A stretch of DNA of 64,000 nt, taken from the IMG/VR virus record IMGVR_UViG_3300041402_000314, positions 140,150 through 204,149 of that record; one strand, 5' to 3'. The stretch comes from a virus. The notes beneath the pieces were generated by a model, which saw only the letters and a program-made list of their open reading frames with translations, was not told the DNA's origin and did not search any database. Below are positions 40,601-49,892 of the stretch, piece by piece (positions within the stretch are counted from its first letter, which is position 1; each line of letters starts with the position of its first letter). The position numbers and the translations under genes were made by a program.

Positions 40601-41329
40601 ATGAGAGGTTGGTCAAATATACAAGCTATAGGAGAAAGAGATAGTATAGCTGTAGTTTCTCAAGGTAGTGATTTATGGCATCATCCCACTATAACTTCTA
40701 TAACTACTCCGCCTAGTGGTGGAGAGCAGATGGAAATATACAGCACTGATGATGAAGATAATATTATAGGTACTGGTATCAGACAAATTTATCTTCATTA
40801 TTTAGATTCTGCTGGTGATGCTGCTTATGAAATATTAGATATGGATGGGACTACGCCTGTTGCTACCAGTGCTGATGATATACGATTTATACAAGACATA
40901 CATTCTATATCTAATGGCGATAATGGAGTAGCAGTAGGGAATATATTTATAAGAAGCATAGCCAATCCAACAACAAACATATATGACTTTATAGAATTGG
41001 GTGGAAATATGTCATTAACTATTCAAAAAATGGTTCCTGCTAATAAGACTTTATATATAACTCATTGGCATGGTTCGGCATCTGGAAAAAATTCTGTAGC
41101 TATGAGGCTTAGAAGTACCGATCATCATGGCGAATTATTTGAAAATACATTTATATTTAAAGATACTGTCGCTCTTGAAAACTCGTCTTTTAGTAGAACT
41201 TGGAGCAAAGAAGAATGGGTTCCTATTCCAGAATTCTCTATTGTAAAGATTTCTGTTTGGACTTCTGGAGCTGGAGCAAATGTAGCTGGCGGTTGGAATG
41301 GTGTCTTAATAGATAAAACAAGCACATAA
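40601..41329 (+). CDS. Putative virion protein (242 aa)
   Basis: Beta-rich with YSTDDEDNIIGTGIRQIYLHYLD-type strands and VPANKTLYITHWHG, FEYNTF-like segments; AAGGAG SD. No enzyme motif. Similar in outline to the preceding protein, perhaps partner adhesin subunits. Confidence 0.55.
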   Translation: MRGWSNIQAIGERDSIAVVSQGSDLWHHPTITSITTPPSGGEQMEIYSTDDEDNIIGTGIRQIYLHYLDSAGDAAYEILDMDGTTPVATSADDIRFIQDIHSISNGDNGVAVGNIFIRSIANPTTNIYDFIELGGNMSLTIQKMVPANKTLYITHWHGSASGKNSVAMRLRSTDHHGELFENTFIFKDTVALENSSFSRTWSKEEWVPIPEFSIVKISVWTSGAGANVAGGWNGVLIDKTST

Positions 41330-41341
41330 AGGATATTATAA

Positions 41342-42274
41342 ATGCAATCATATTTTAAACATGGCATGGGTGATGCCTTAACACTATATTTCGAAATCTT
41401 CAGAAATAATGTTGGTCAAACTGGCGAGACACCTACTGTAGCCATCCAGAAAAAATCTAATGATGAATGGCTAAATGATACTCTCGATGGATGGCAAGCA
41501 GAATATAATGATATTGCTTTATCTGAAGCCTCTTCTGCTGATCTACCCGGTATATACAATATTAATATTTCCCATATAGATGCTACTGCCGAAACATACA
41601 ATTGCTATTTCAAAAATACTGGCGATAATGCTGGAAGTGATTTTGAAGCTCATGTATTCACTGGAGCAGTTTATGTTCCTTCAAGTTCTGCATATGCGTC
41701 TGAAACTGTTCTAGGCCACTTGGATGATATCAAACACAAAGATGGTAATAAGACCTTTGACAATACTACAGATTCCTTAGAGGCTATTGTTGATAATGGT
41801 GTGAGTTCTGCCGACTTAGACTTGATCGCTAAAGAGGCTACTCTACTTGGCGTATCTGGAGACATAGAAGATATTAATTCTGGATTATTTGATGTAGGCG
41901 GAGACATAGCCAAAGTTATCGTTCAACCAGTACAAGGTAATTTCGATTATACTAGCATCAAGAATCAGAGAGTTGAGATCAAACGTGGTTCTAGTGCCGA
42001 TATACCTTATTCTCTAAGTCAAAATATCAGTGGTTATGACGTATATTTCGGAGTTAAGAAGGACTTTAGAAGCGATACCTTTGATATCCTAGAGAAAGAC
42101 ATTACGGCATATGTATCAGACTTCGAGACTGGTACAGGAACTATAAACTTAACTGTTGCCGAAACTGACCTAGAAGATGGTGACTACATAGGTGAAATGA
42201 GACTAGAGCAAGGCGATGAAGTAGTTAAGCCTGTCGAATTCAGACTACGAATACTACCGACTATTTTCACATAA
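41342..42274 (+). CDS. BppU-like tail/adhesin protein (310 aa)
   Basis: N-terminal beta domain (LTLYFEIFRNNVGQTGETP, GIYNINISHIDATAETYN), a hinge with the GVSGDIEDINSG repeat seen at 39518, and a C-terminal Ig-like domain (RVEIKRGSSADIPYSL, SGYDVYFGVKKDF, GDYIGEMRLEQGD, VEFRLRILPTIF) resembling BppU/DUF2479 baseplate proteins. Last gene before the modification cassette. Confidence 0.65.
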   Translation: MQSYFKHGMGDALTLYFEIFRNNVGQTGETPTVAIQKKSNDEWLNDTLDGWQAEYNDIALSEASSADLPGIYNINISHIDATAETYNCYFKNTGDNAGSDFEAHVFTGAVYVPSSSAYASETVLGHLDDIKHKDGNKTFDNTTDSLEAIVDNGVSSADLDLIAKEATLLGVSGDIEDINSGLFDVGGDIAKVIVQPVQGNFDYTSIKNQRVEIKRGSSADIPYSLSQNISGYDVYFGVKKDFRSDTFDILEKDITAYVSDFETGTGTINLTVAETDLEDGDYIGEMRLEQGDEVVKPVEFRLRILPTIFT

Positions 42275-42280
42275 CTACCG

Positions 42281-42321
42281 ACTCCTTTGTGATATAAATA
42301 ATTAAAATATCACAAAGGAGT
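42281..42321 (+). promoter_or_regulatory. Hairpin with embedded late promoter controlling the glycosyltransferase start
   Basis: A perfect 15-bp inverted repeat (42281-42295 with 42307-42321) surrounds an 11-nt loop. The box TATAAATA (42293-42300) lies across the 5' arm and loop, and the 3' arm holds AAGGAG for ATG 42325. Read-through RNA would hide the SD; RNA started about 42306 would lack the 5' arm and be translatable. Confidence 0.7.
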
Positions 42322-42324
42322 CTT

Positions 42325-43080
42325 ATGTCTGATCAAAGAGTTTCCATTATTATCCCGAATAAAAATAGTTATGAAATGTTAAAGGATTGCATTGATTCTA
42401 TTTTCCTTACCACCTCTTATCCCAACTACGAGATAGTCATTGTAGAAAATGGGTCAACAGAGGAAGATATATTTGAGTATTATGAAATCTTGAAAAAGAA
42501 TCATAGTAATCTCAGAGTATTCACCTATAAAGAACCTTTCAATTTTTCCGCTATAAACAATTTTGCTGTCCGACAAACAAACAGTGAATTCCTGTTATTT
42601 CTCAATAATGATACCAAAATAATCAATGAAGATTGGCTAATCGCTATGGTTCGCATTCTTAAGAATAAAAAGAATGGCGTAGCTGGTGCTACTCTCCTTT
42701 ACGATGATGATACTGTCCAACATGCAGGAATAGCAACAGACCCTAAATGGATAGCATACCACATCAACCATAAAATTACAAGAGAAAACATTCCGACTAA
42801 ATCAATGACGGTTGATGCTGTTACTGGCGCATGTTTATTAACTACAACCGATATATTCAATAAGGTGGGTGGCTTCGATGAGAACCTTCCTATTGCATAT
42901 AATGATGTCGATTTCTGTCTAAAGGTAAGAGATAGAGGCTACAAGATTAAATGGACTCCGAATTCTCTACTATATCATTACGAATCTAAGACAAGAGGAT
43001 TGGATGACGGAACAGAGAAGAGAGCTAGACTTAAACGTGAATCTGAATACATGAGGTCAAAATGGAAGACAAAACTTTAG
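42325..43080 (+). CDS. Family 2 glycosyltransferase
   Basis: 251 aa, GT-A fold: VSIIIPNKNSYEMLKDCIDS, IVIVENGSTEED, the metal site FLLFLNNDTKI, and GGFDENLPIAYNDVDFCLKVRDRGYKI. Rhamnosyltransferase-like. Transfers a sugar from a nucleotide donor; target unknown (virion protein, DNA or host glycan). The late promoter in a hairpin points to late expression. Confidence 0.88.
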   Translation: MSDQRVSIIIPNKNSYEMLKDCIDSIFLTTSYPNYEIVIVENGSTEEDIFEYYEILKKNHSNLRVFTYKEPFNFSAINNFAVRQTNSEFLLFLNNDTKIINEDWLIAMVRILKNKKNGVAGATLLYDDDTVQHAGIATDPKWIAYHINHKITRENIPTKSMTVDAVTGACLLTTTDIFNKVGGFDENLPIAYNDVDFCLKVRDRGYKIKWTPNSLLYHYESKTRGLDDGTEKRARLKRESEYMRSKWKTKL

Positions 43081-43847
43081 TCAATTTAGTAATAGTCACA
43101 TTTAATCGTTGGGAATATACCGAACAGTGTATACCGAGTATAAGAGAAACCGCTTCTGATAATATTCCATACATAATAACCGTTGTCGATAATGGCTCGA
43201 CTGATGGGACTCCAGACAAATTAAAGGAAATGTATAATGCTGGTCTCATAGATCATCTTATATTACTCAAAGAGAATATCGGTATCTCTAAGGCTCAAAA
43301 TCTAGGGTGGAAATGTCATGAAGAAGTTCCTTTCTATGCTAAGATAGATAATGATATTATATTCAATAAAAATGGCTGGTTAAATGGCATTATAAATACT
43401 TTTGAGAAGACCACCAATATCGGTGCTTTAGGTTATCAATGCTCTGATGACGGTGCTGAATACCCTGCTGTTATAGATAACGGAGTCGAGTATAGAGTTA
43501 AGAATGGCAATATTGGCGGAGCCTGTTTCTTCGTACCGAAACATATCAATGAGGAACTAGGATATTGGTGTGAGGAATATGGCAAGTATGGTGAAGAGGA
43601 TGCCGACTATGGGATGCGTATTACCGTCTCAGGCCACTTAAATTGTTATATGATGGATAGGTCTACCATTACCCATTTACCAGACGAGAAAGGCGATTAT
43701 AGGTCTTTCAAGGATAATGAGAGAGAAGAGAACTTGAAGGGAAATTTCTGGAATCTGATCAAGGAATATAGAGCTGGAAAAAGACCTTTGAAAATAGAGA
43801 CAAATATTTTAGATGAAGCTGATATCGAAGGAGAATATATAAGATGA
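43062..43847 (+). CDS. Family 2 glycosyltransferase
   Basis: 261 aa, GT-A: VNLVIVTFNRWEYTEQCIPS, ITVVDNGSTDGTPDKL, metal site AKIDNDIIF, and EYGKYGEEDADYGMRI. The ATG overlaps the upstream gene by 19 bp and has GAGG 5 nt before it. Probably acts in the same glycan pathway as its neighbours. Confidence 0.85.
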   Translation: MEDKTLVNLVIVTFNRWEYTEQCIPSIRETASDNIPYIITVVDNGSTDGTPDKLKEMYNAGLIDHLILLKENIGISKAQNLGWKCHEEVPFYAKIDNDIIFNKNGWLNGIINTFEKTTNIGALGYQCSDDGAEYPAVIDNGVEYRVKNGNIGGACFFVPKHINEELGYWCEEYGKYGEEDADYGMRITVSGHLNCYMMDRSTITHLPDEKGDYRSFKDNEREENLKGNFWNLIKEYRAGKRPLKIETNILDEADIEGEYIR

Positions 43848-44281
43848 AAATACCTGAATTGATAGACGAATATTTTGAAATTCTTGATAGATTGATTGAA
43901 ATTAATAAATTAAGAAGAGAGGAAATCCATGTTAACATAAAAAATATGATAGGTTCCCAATATTACATTGATGAATACTGTACAATTAAATGTGATATTG
44001 GGAGACAAACTGGAAAGTCTGAATATGTTAGGAGAAGAGGTAATAAAAATACATTAGTAATTGTAACTAAGTCCGCATATAAGGCACATTATAAAGATTT
44101 TGAGGGAACGGTAATGTCACCAATAGAGATTATGAACGGTAAGATACGTGGAATTGAAAGATTCGAAACCATATTTATAGAGGAACCTTCTTTTACTCTT
44201 AAGAATGTTTCTAAAGATCAATTATATAATGAGTTGGTGGATAATACGAAAGAACAAACCTTTATTATATTAGGAATGTAA
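43844..44281 (+). CDS. Small P-loop ATPase-like protein (145 aa)
   Basis: CDIGRQTGKSEYV is a Walker A-like loop and FETIFIEEPS a Walker B-like strand, about 75 residues apart, but the protein stops right after the next strand (TFIILGM), so it is half an ATPase domain. Such short P-loop proteins are seen in other phages; role unknown. ATGA overlap with the glycosyltransferase. Confidence 0.6.
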   Translation: MKIPELIDEYFEILDRLIEINKLRREEIHVNIKNMIGSQYYIDEYCTIKCDIGRQTGKSEYVRRRGNKNTLVIVTKSAYKAHYKDFEGTVMSPIEIMNGKIRGIERFETIFIEEPSFTLKNVSKDQLYNELVDNTKEQTFIILGM

Positions 44282-44282
44282 G

Positions 44283-44660
44283 ATGAAGAAAGAATATGCT
44301 CATGAAATTGATATGACTCACCTAGTACCACCATATAAGGCAAAAGAAAGCGATCTTATTTTTAATAATAGACCTACTCAGGAAGATGTTATTAAAGCTG
44401 AAAGGGATGATAAACTTATTATTATATTATTAGAAGTTCCTGAATTGACTTGTGATGAGCTGATTGCGTTTACAAAGGGATATCTAAATTGTTTAGGAAT
44501 TGAAGAATCTAGCCTTAACATACAAACATATGTGGTATCTGAAATAATAGATTATGATGGTTGGAAAGAGAGTTTTCTTAAAAATTATTTACTGATTAAC
44601 GAAATGCATGAGCCTTGGTTTGCTCCTGCTGGATTTAATAGAGGTATGATAAAAAAATGA
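44283..44660 (+). CDS. Hypothetical protein ending in a copied tail-sheath segment
   Basis: 125 aa. The first 105 residues are of unknown type (KLIIILLEVPELTCDELI). The end, EPWFAPAGFNRGMIKK, repeats the sheath signature DAWFAPAGLNRGIL; DNA 44616-44647 matches sheath DNA 20649-20680 at 30 of 32 positions. After the stop, ATGAAAATTGGACTTGTAG (MKIGLVD) looks like a stub of another lost gene. Confidence 0.55.
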   Translation: MKKEYAHEIDMTHLVPPYKAKESDLIFNNRPTQEDVIKAERDDKLIIILLEVPELTCDELIAFTKGYLNCLGIEESSLNIQTYVVSEIIDYDGWKESFLKNYLLINEMHEPWFAPAGFNRGMIKK

Positions 44661-44696
44661 AAATTGGACTTGTAGATTAAGGCGACAAACTAACGA

Positions 44697-44704
44697 TATA
44701 AATA
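44697..44704 (+). promoter_or_regulatory. T4-late-type promoter
   Basis: TATAAATA followed by CTTAA, 32 bp upstream of ATG 44737. Confidence 0.75.
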
Positions 44705-44736
44705 CTTAAAATAATAGCTTATAGGAGAAAGAAAAA

Positions 44737-45294
44737 ATGGAATACGAATTAGGTGAACCAGCTAAAATTATATTGAAGGAACTGACTGATAGAGGACATT
44801 TAGATAAAGATAATTTACCTAAAATATGGATAGAAACAGGTACGTATAAAGGTCATAGTACAAAAAGTTTCGCAGAAGTATTTGACCATGTTTATACTAT
44901 TGAAATCAAACCAGAATTAACCGAAGAGGCTAAAGAATATTGTAAAGACTTTGATAACATTACATATTTGAATGGTCCTTCTCCCACAGTATTGAATGAG
45001 CTATTACCTACCTTAAAAGAAACTTATGCTATATTCTTAGATGCTCATCATAGTGGTGGTGATACTGGTCTTGATGAGAAATACGGAGCGCATGGAACGC
45101 CTCTTGAAGAGGAACTAGCCATTATAGGGAAATACAGTAAAGACGGTCTTATCGTAATCGATGATTGTGTAGACCTTGGCTCTTATAATTACCCAACTCC
45201 TCAAAAATTAGAAACTGTTATGAAGGGTATTAATGGTAACTATAAGGTGGAGTTCATGGAAATACTTAGACGTATAGGCGTATGCTACACGTAA
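44737..45294 (+). CDS. Class I SAM-dependent methyltransferase-like protein
   Basis: 185 aa. WIETGTYKGHSTKSFAEVF is the glycine-rich SAM loop, VYTIEIKPEL the acidic ribose-binding strand end, and YAIFLDAHHSGG and LIVIDDCVDLG the later motifs, as in Methyltransf_24/TylF-like enzymes. Probably O-methylates a sugar in this cassette. Confidence 0.75.
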   Translation: MEYELGEPAKIILKELTDRGHLDKDNLPKIWIETGTYKGHSTKSFAEVFDHVYTIEIKPELTEEAKEYCKDFDNITYLNGPSPTVLNELLPTLKETYAIFLDAHHSGGDTGLDEKYGAHGTPLEEELAIIGKYSKDGLIVIDDCVDLGSYNYPTPQKLETVMKGINGNYKVEFMEILRRIGVCYT

Positions 45295-45318
45295 GATAAA
45301 ATCTTAGGAGAATTGAAA

Positions 45319-46047
45319 ATGAAATTAGCTTTATTGTGTCCGACAAGAGAAAGAGTAGGGAGTGTTAGAAGATTAGTCGATTCTATTTTAGCGACAACTA
45401 CCGATACCAACAACATAATTCTTTATCTAGGAATAGATGATGACGACCCTACTAAAGGGGAAGTGGAAGAAATGGTTTCAGAATATTCTTTTGTTAAAGT
45501 AATCACTGTTCCTAGTGACGGCACAGGAGAATTCATAGGGTTGGGAAAAATATGGAATCATATGGTAACAGAAGTACCCGATGAAATATTTGCTATGATA
45601 GGCGATGATATGGTTTTCGAAACCAAAAATTGGGATGTCGAGATACTAGGGGAATTTGAAAGAAGTGCAGATAAGATAATTCTCGTCCATTGTAATGACG
45701 GTATGAGAGGTATCAATGAGCCTTTGGCTGTCAATTCGTTTATATCCAGAATATATTATGAAACATTTGGACAATATGTGAGAGAAGAATGGAAACATGA
45801 GTATCATGATACATGGTTACATGATGTTTTCACTAGGTTAGGAAGAAGAATCTATAGACATGATATAGTTTTATTCCATCACCATCCATGCAATCCAAAT
45901 TCAGAGGCAGTTGGTGATAAAACCACCGAAAGATTGGATTCTTCAAGAACTCATAATAATGATGCGAACCCACATAAATCGTTCGAAGACTTAATTCCAT
46001 TAAGAGTAGCAGAAGTGGCTAAATTACAGGAGATTATCAATGGTTAA
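45319..46047 (+). CDS. Glycosyltransferase-like protein (GT-A fold)
   Basis: Start at ATG 45319 (MKLALLCPTRERVGS); GGAG is 8 nt upstream, while an upstream TTG is too close to it. YLGIDDDDPTKGEVEEM and EIFAMIGDDMVFETKNWD (DxD-like) plus RIYRHDIVLFHHHP suggest a GT2-type enzyme acting with the neighbours. Confidence 0.7.
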   Translation: MKLALLCPTRERVGSVRRLVDSILATTTDTNNIILYLGIDDDDPTKGEVEEMVSEYSFVKVITVPSDGTGEFIGLGKIWNHMVTEVPDEIFAMIGDDMVFETKNWDVEILGEFERSADKIILVHCNDGMRGINEPLAVNSFISRIYYETFGQYVREEWKHEYHDTWLHDVFTRLGRRIYRHDIVLFHHHPCNPNSEAVGDKTTERLDSSRTHNNDANPHKSFEDLIPLRVAEVAKLQEIING

Positions 46048-46606
46048 ATTATCCTTATTAATATGTACATTGGAAAATCGAAAAGACTTTCTAGCTAAAT
46101 TAATGGCTTGTATTGATAAGCAAAAGACAGATGAAGTGGAGGTGCTATTTTCTCTTGATAATGGGGATAAGACAACAGGGCAGAAAAGAAACGAATTGTT
46201 AGAGCAAGCTCAAGGCGAATATACGGCTTTCTTGGACGATGATGATATGATATCAGATGACTATGTTTCGTTAGTCTTGGATGCTATCAATAAAAGCAAT
46301 CCTGATGTAATAGGTATGCATCTCTTAATGACCGTAGATGGTGAGAACGAAGAACGTACATATCATGCCCTGAAGTATGATCATTGGTGGGATGAACCAG
46401 ACCCAGAAAGACCGGGTAGAACCAGATATTTTAGAAATCCAAATCATCTCAATCCAGTAAAAAAAGAATTAGCTTTAAAAACAAAATTCATAGATACTGA
46501 TTGGGGCGAAGACCTTGAATATAGTAAAGGATTGCTCCAGTATCTCAAAACCGAAGAATATATCGAATCTCCGATATACTACTATCTCTGTAGGAGCAAT
46601 AAATGA
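46040..46606 (+). CDS. Family 2 glycosyltransferase (short)
   Basis: 188 aa: LSLLICTLENRKDFLAKLM, LFSLDNGDKTTGQKRNELL, YTAFLDDDDMISDDYV (metal site), then IDTDWGEDLEYSKGLL. Shorter than typical but with the full donor half. Overlaps its neighbours at both ends. Confidence 0.8.
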   Translation: MVKLSLLICTLENRKDFLAKLMACIDKQKTDEVEVLFSLDNGDKTTGQKRNELLEQAQGEYTAFLDDDDMISDDYVSLVLDAINKSNPDVIGMHLLMTVDGENEERTYHALKYDHWWDEPDPERPGRTRYFRNPNHLNPVKKELALKTKFIDTDWGEDLEYSKGLLQYLKTEEYIESPIYYYLCRSNK

Positions 46607-47283
46607 ACATAAGAATTGACCAGTCCGCAGGTTTTGGCGATATCTTTTTCTGTCAAAAAATAGGAAGGAGATTGATCGAGCTTGGACATACGGTATATTG
46701 GCCTATTTTTCATGGATATAGTTATGTATCCCAATATATACCTGAATTCCGTTGGTGTGAACCACCAGCGAACGAAGGTTTTGAAAATTTAAACCTCGGA
46801 CAGGCAAGCATTTTAATCGGATGGGATGACCCTAGTGATATCGATGATAAGGTCATGGAATCCAAATACGATTACGCTAATACTCTTTATGATATTGGCG
46901 ACTATTCGGATTGGCCTGATTATCTCAAAATAAACAGATATCACGACAAAGAGAAATTATTATCTGATAAGGTTCTTAAAAATGTTCCCGATGAATTTTG
47001 TGTCATAAATAGACATTTCGCAACTGAATGTTTATTTCTTGAAGAAGAGATAAAATCAGATTTGCCTATAGTAGAGATAAACAAACTACCCGGATTTACC
47101 TTATTTGATTGGTGTGGAGTCTTGGAGAAGGCGACTGAGATTAGGATTCCCGATTCCAGCTTTCCATATCTCGTAGAAATGTTAGATACTACCGATGACC
47201 TTTACATGTATAATCGTACAGGGGAACCCTATATAAGAACTAAAAAGATTTGGAAGAAAAAATGGAGGTTTATGGATTCATGA
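46603..47283 (+). CDS. Putative glycosyltransferase (GT-B/heptosyltransferase-like)
   Basis: 226 aa. MNIRIDQSAGFGDIFFCQKI recalls the start of GT9-type heptosyltransferases (GxGDIL), with VYWPIFHGYSYVSQYI and later IRIPDSSFPYLVEML. Shorter than GT9 enzymes (over 300 aa), so possibly a minimal form. Confidence 0.6.
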   Translation: MNIRIDQSAGFGDIFFCQKIGRRLIELGHTVYWPIFHGYSYVSQYIPEFRWCEPPANEGFENLNLGQASILIGWDDPSDIDDKVMESKYDYANTLYDIGDYSDWPDYLKINRYHDKEKLLSDKVLKNVPDEFCVINRHFATECLFLEEEIKSDLPIVEINKLPGFTLFDWCGVLEKATEIRIPDSSFPYLVEMLDTTDDLYMYNRTGEPYIRTKKIWKKKWRFMDS

Positions 47284-48224
47284 AATTTTTAATAACAGGC
47301 GTAGACGGATTTGTAGGTAAACATTTAGCTGATGTCCTTCTCGGAAAGGGTTGTGAAGTATATGGTCTCACCAGAAGAACGAAACACGATGAATCGAACA
47401 TAACGTATTTATTCGAAGATATAAACGATAAGGTGGGAATATATAAGCTATTCAAAGAACATTCTTTTGATGGTGTATTCCATCTAGCAGGATTAACCCA
47501 TCCACCGACATCATTTAAAGAACCAGTACAATATTTTGAGACCAATGCTTTAGGGTCTATAAATATATGTGATGCTATACAGAAGACAAATAAAGAATGT
47601 GTGTTGATGCAATGTTCTACTCCAGAAGTTTATGGTATATGTCCTAGTGATAAAGAGATAGATGAATCCTTTCCACTTAGACCTATGAACCCTTATGGAG
47701 TTTCTAAAGCAGGAGCAGATTTATATATTTTAGAAAGAGCTAGAAATAACGAGATAAAGGCATTCCTTACCAGAAGTGGTTCGCATACTGGTCCGGGTAG
47801 ACCTGCTAATTATTCAATATCTTCAGATGCTATTCAGATAGCTAAAATATTGAAAGGCGAGCAAGAGCCTAAAATAAGAGTGGGCAACTTATCATCTCAA
47901 AGAGCCGTATTGGACGTAAGAGATATAGCGGATGCTTATTACGAATTAATGGTAAGCTTTTTAGCTGGTGATATACCCAATGGAGAGATTTTCCATGTCA
48001 GCGGTAAGAATCTTCAAGAGATAGGATATTACCTAAATATCATGTTAGATGCTTATGGTCTGGAAGTTGAAAAGGTAAAAGATAGCAGACTATATAGAAA
48101 AATAGATATACCTATACAAATCTTAAATAGCGACAAGTTAACAAAATATATCGACTGGACTCCTAACATACCTATAGAGGATACCTTAAGAGATTTAGTT
48201 GAATACTGGATGGAGAGAATATAA
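47280..48224 (+). CDS. NAD-dependent epimerase/dehydratase (GDP-mannose 4,6-dehydratase-like)
   Basis: Start at 47280 (MKFLITGVDGFVGKHL); GGAGG is 11 nt upstream and the ATG overlaps the upstream stop. Rossmann GxxGFxG, VFHLAGLTHPP, and the catalytic YGVSKAGAD (YxxxK) with a Ser/Thr in QCSTPEVYG, typical of the extended SDR group. Reaction likely 4,6-dehydration or reduction of a GDP-sugar, fitting the GDP-mannose epimerase at 50318. Confidence 0.82.
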   Translation: MKFLITGVDGFVGKHLADVLLGKGCEVYGLTRRTKHDESNITYLFEDINDKVGIYKLFKEHSFDGVFHLAGLTHPPTSFKEPVQYFETNALGSINICDAIQKTNKECVLMQCSTPEVYGICPSDKEIDESFPLRPMNPYGVSKAGADLYILERARNNEIKAFLTRSGSHTGPGRPANYSISSDAIQIAKILKGEQEPKIRVGNLSSQRAVLDVRDIADAYYELMVSFLAGDIPNGEIFHVSGKNLQEIGYYLNIMLDAYGLEVEKVKDSRLYRKIDIPIQILNSDKLTKYIDWTPNIPIEDTLRDLVEYWMERI

Positions 48225-49273
48225 TGAGTGTTAAAGATGTAGATTCACATAAATTAGGTTATCATCCAGAAAGAGTTGTCGAATGGAAACAAAACGGTAT
48301 TTGTTTTCCTCTTCATATCGAAGTAGGTTTAACCAATAAATGTAATCATGCTTGTATACAATGTACATTGGATTGGATTAATCATAAAAGTGATATCATA
48401 GAGACTGAAGTATTTCTGAAGACGCTTGAAGATGCTGCTAAGATGGGTGTCAAGTCAATTTATTTTGCTGGAGAAGGTGAGCCAACATTACATAAGGACT
48501 TACCTTTATTCGTTAAAAAGGCTTATGATCTTGGTATGAAAATTTCATTGGCTACCAATGGCTCTAAATTGGATAGGGAAATGTCTGAGAAGATCATGCC
48601 TTATTTATCTTGGATAAGATTCAGCGTAGATGCTGCAACTAAAGAGACCTTCAGTAAGATACATAGAGTAGGCATCAACGAATTCGATAAGGTAGTTGAT
48701 AATATAAAGACTTGTATCGAAGTTAATGGTTCTGGGTGTCAAGTAGGTATCCAGACTTTACTTATGCCTGAGAATGTCCACGAAATAGAAGATTTGGCTA
48801 AGATGTCTAAAGAGTGGGGAGCGCATAATATTCAGGTTAAACCAGCTCATACACATCCAAAAAGCTCATATCAAGCTGGTATTTATCTTTATTCTCAAGA
48901 AGAATTACAGACACGTTTAGAAACGTTAAGTGATGAGAATTTCACTGCCATCGTAAGACTGAAGAGCATGGAGAGATTATTAGAGCCTAGAACGTATCGA
49001 GAATGCCACGCATTCCACTTTTATTGCCTAATTGATGCATATGGTCAAGTTACACCTTGTAATATCTTCTACAGCGACCCTGAGTTCATATTCGGTAATA
49101 TACATGAAGAATCTCTAACCGATATTTGGATGGGCGATAAGAAGAAAGAAGTTATAGAGAAAATAACCGAGACCAACCATTCAAGATGTGATGAATATAG
49201 ATGTAGACAAGACGTTATGAATAGGTATCTCGAAAGAGTAAAGAATCCAGAACTTAATGACGAGTTTATTTAA
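48224..49273 (+). CDS. Radical SAM protein with C-terminal SPASM-like Cys
   Basis: 349 aa. NKCNHACIQC is CxxxCxxC for the 4Fe-4S cluster, IYFAGEGEPTLHKDLP the SAM contact. The C-terminal part has CHAFHFYCLIDAYGQVTPC and CDEYRCRQD, a SPASM/twitch-like second cluster site. Such enzymes modify peptides or sugars. ATG overlaps the upstream stop. Confidence 0.88.
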   Translation: MSVKDVDSHKLGYHPERVVEWKQNGICFPLHIEVGLTNKCNHACIQCTLDWINHKSDIIETEVFLKTLEDAAKMGVKSIYFAGEGEPTLHKDLPLFVKKAYDLGMKISLATNGSKLDREMSEKIMPYLSWIRFSVDAATKETFSKIHRVGINEFDKVVDNIKTCIEVNGSGCQVGIQTLLMPENVHEIEDLAKMSKEWGAHNIQVKPAHTHPKSSYQAGIYLYSQEELQTRLETLSDENFTAIVRLKSMERLLEPRTYRECHAFHFYCLIDAYGQVTPCNIFYSDPEFIFGNIHEESLTDIWMGDKKKEVIEKITETNHSRCDEYRCRQDVMNRYLERVKNPELNDEFI

Positions 49274-49892
49274 TATGAAATTACCTGATATCATAGAAGA
49301 ATATAGAGCTGAAGAGGGCAACAAACATTTCTATAAAATAGACGATGTTTGGGTTTGGCCTATGCAGAACAACCAGATATTTCCGCTTTTCGAAAAGTTA
49401 TTTAAGGATAATAAATTTGAAAGGATTGTAGAGATAGGTACTGCATATGGTGGACTTCCGATTCTATTAAGAGCTATGGGATTCGAAGGCGATATAATCA
49501 CTTATAATATTCATGATGAATTGAAAAATGATGTAGCAACATTGTTTAATAAATTCGTCATATATCGAATAATACAAGATGTGTTTGCTAATGAGAAAGA
49601 ATTAGGTGAAAGGATTTCAGCCAAAGGCGGAACCTTGATTATCTGTGATGGTGGCGATAAACCTAGAGAGGTTAATATATTTTCAAAATATTTGAAAACA
49701 GGTGATGTCATCATAACCCATGATTATTTCGATAGCGAAGAGAAATTTGAATCAGGTGAGTTAAGTGAATATTGGGGTGTATGTGAAATCACCTATAAAG
49801 ATATTGAGCAAGCTTGTGTTGATAACGGAATAGAACAAATAGAATCAACTTTATCAGAACGTGCAGCGATGTATGTAGGGAGGAAGAAATGA
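49257..49892 (+). CDS. Class I methyltransferase-like protein (CmcI/TylF type)
   Basis: FERIVEIGTAYGGLPILLRAMG is the SAM loop, GGTLIICDGGDKPREV and DVIITHDYFD later motifs. Two starts are possible: 49257, overlapping the upstream gene, or 49275 (MKLPDIIEEY); neither has a strong SD. Probably modifies a sugar with the other cassette enzymes. Confidence 0.72.
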   Translation: MTSLFNMKLPDIIEEYRAEEGNKHFYKIDDVWVWPMQNNQIFPLFEKLFKDNKFERIVEIGTAYGGLPILLRAMGFEGDIITYNIHDELKNDVATLFNKFVIYRIIQDVFANEKELGERISAKGGTLIICDGGDKPREVNIFSKYLKTGDVIITHDYFDSEEKFESGELSEYWGVCEITYKDIEQACVDNGIEQIESTLSERAAMYVGRKK

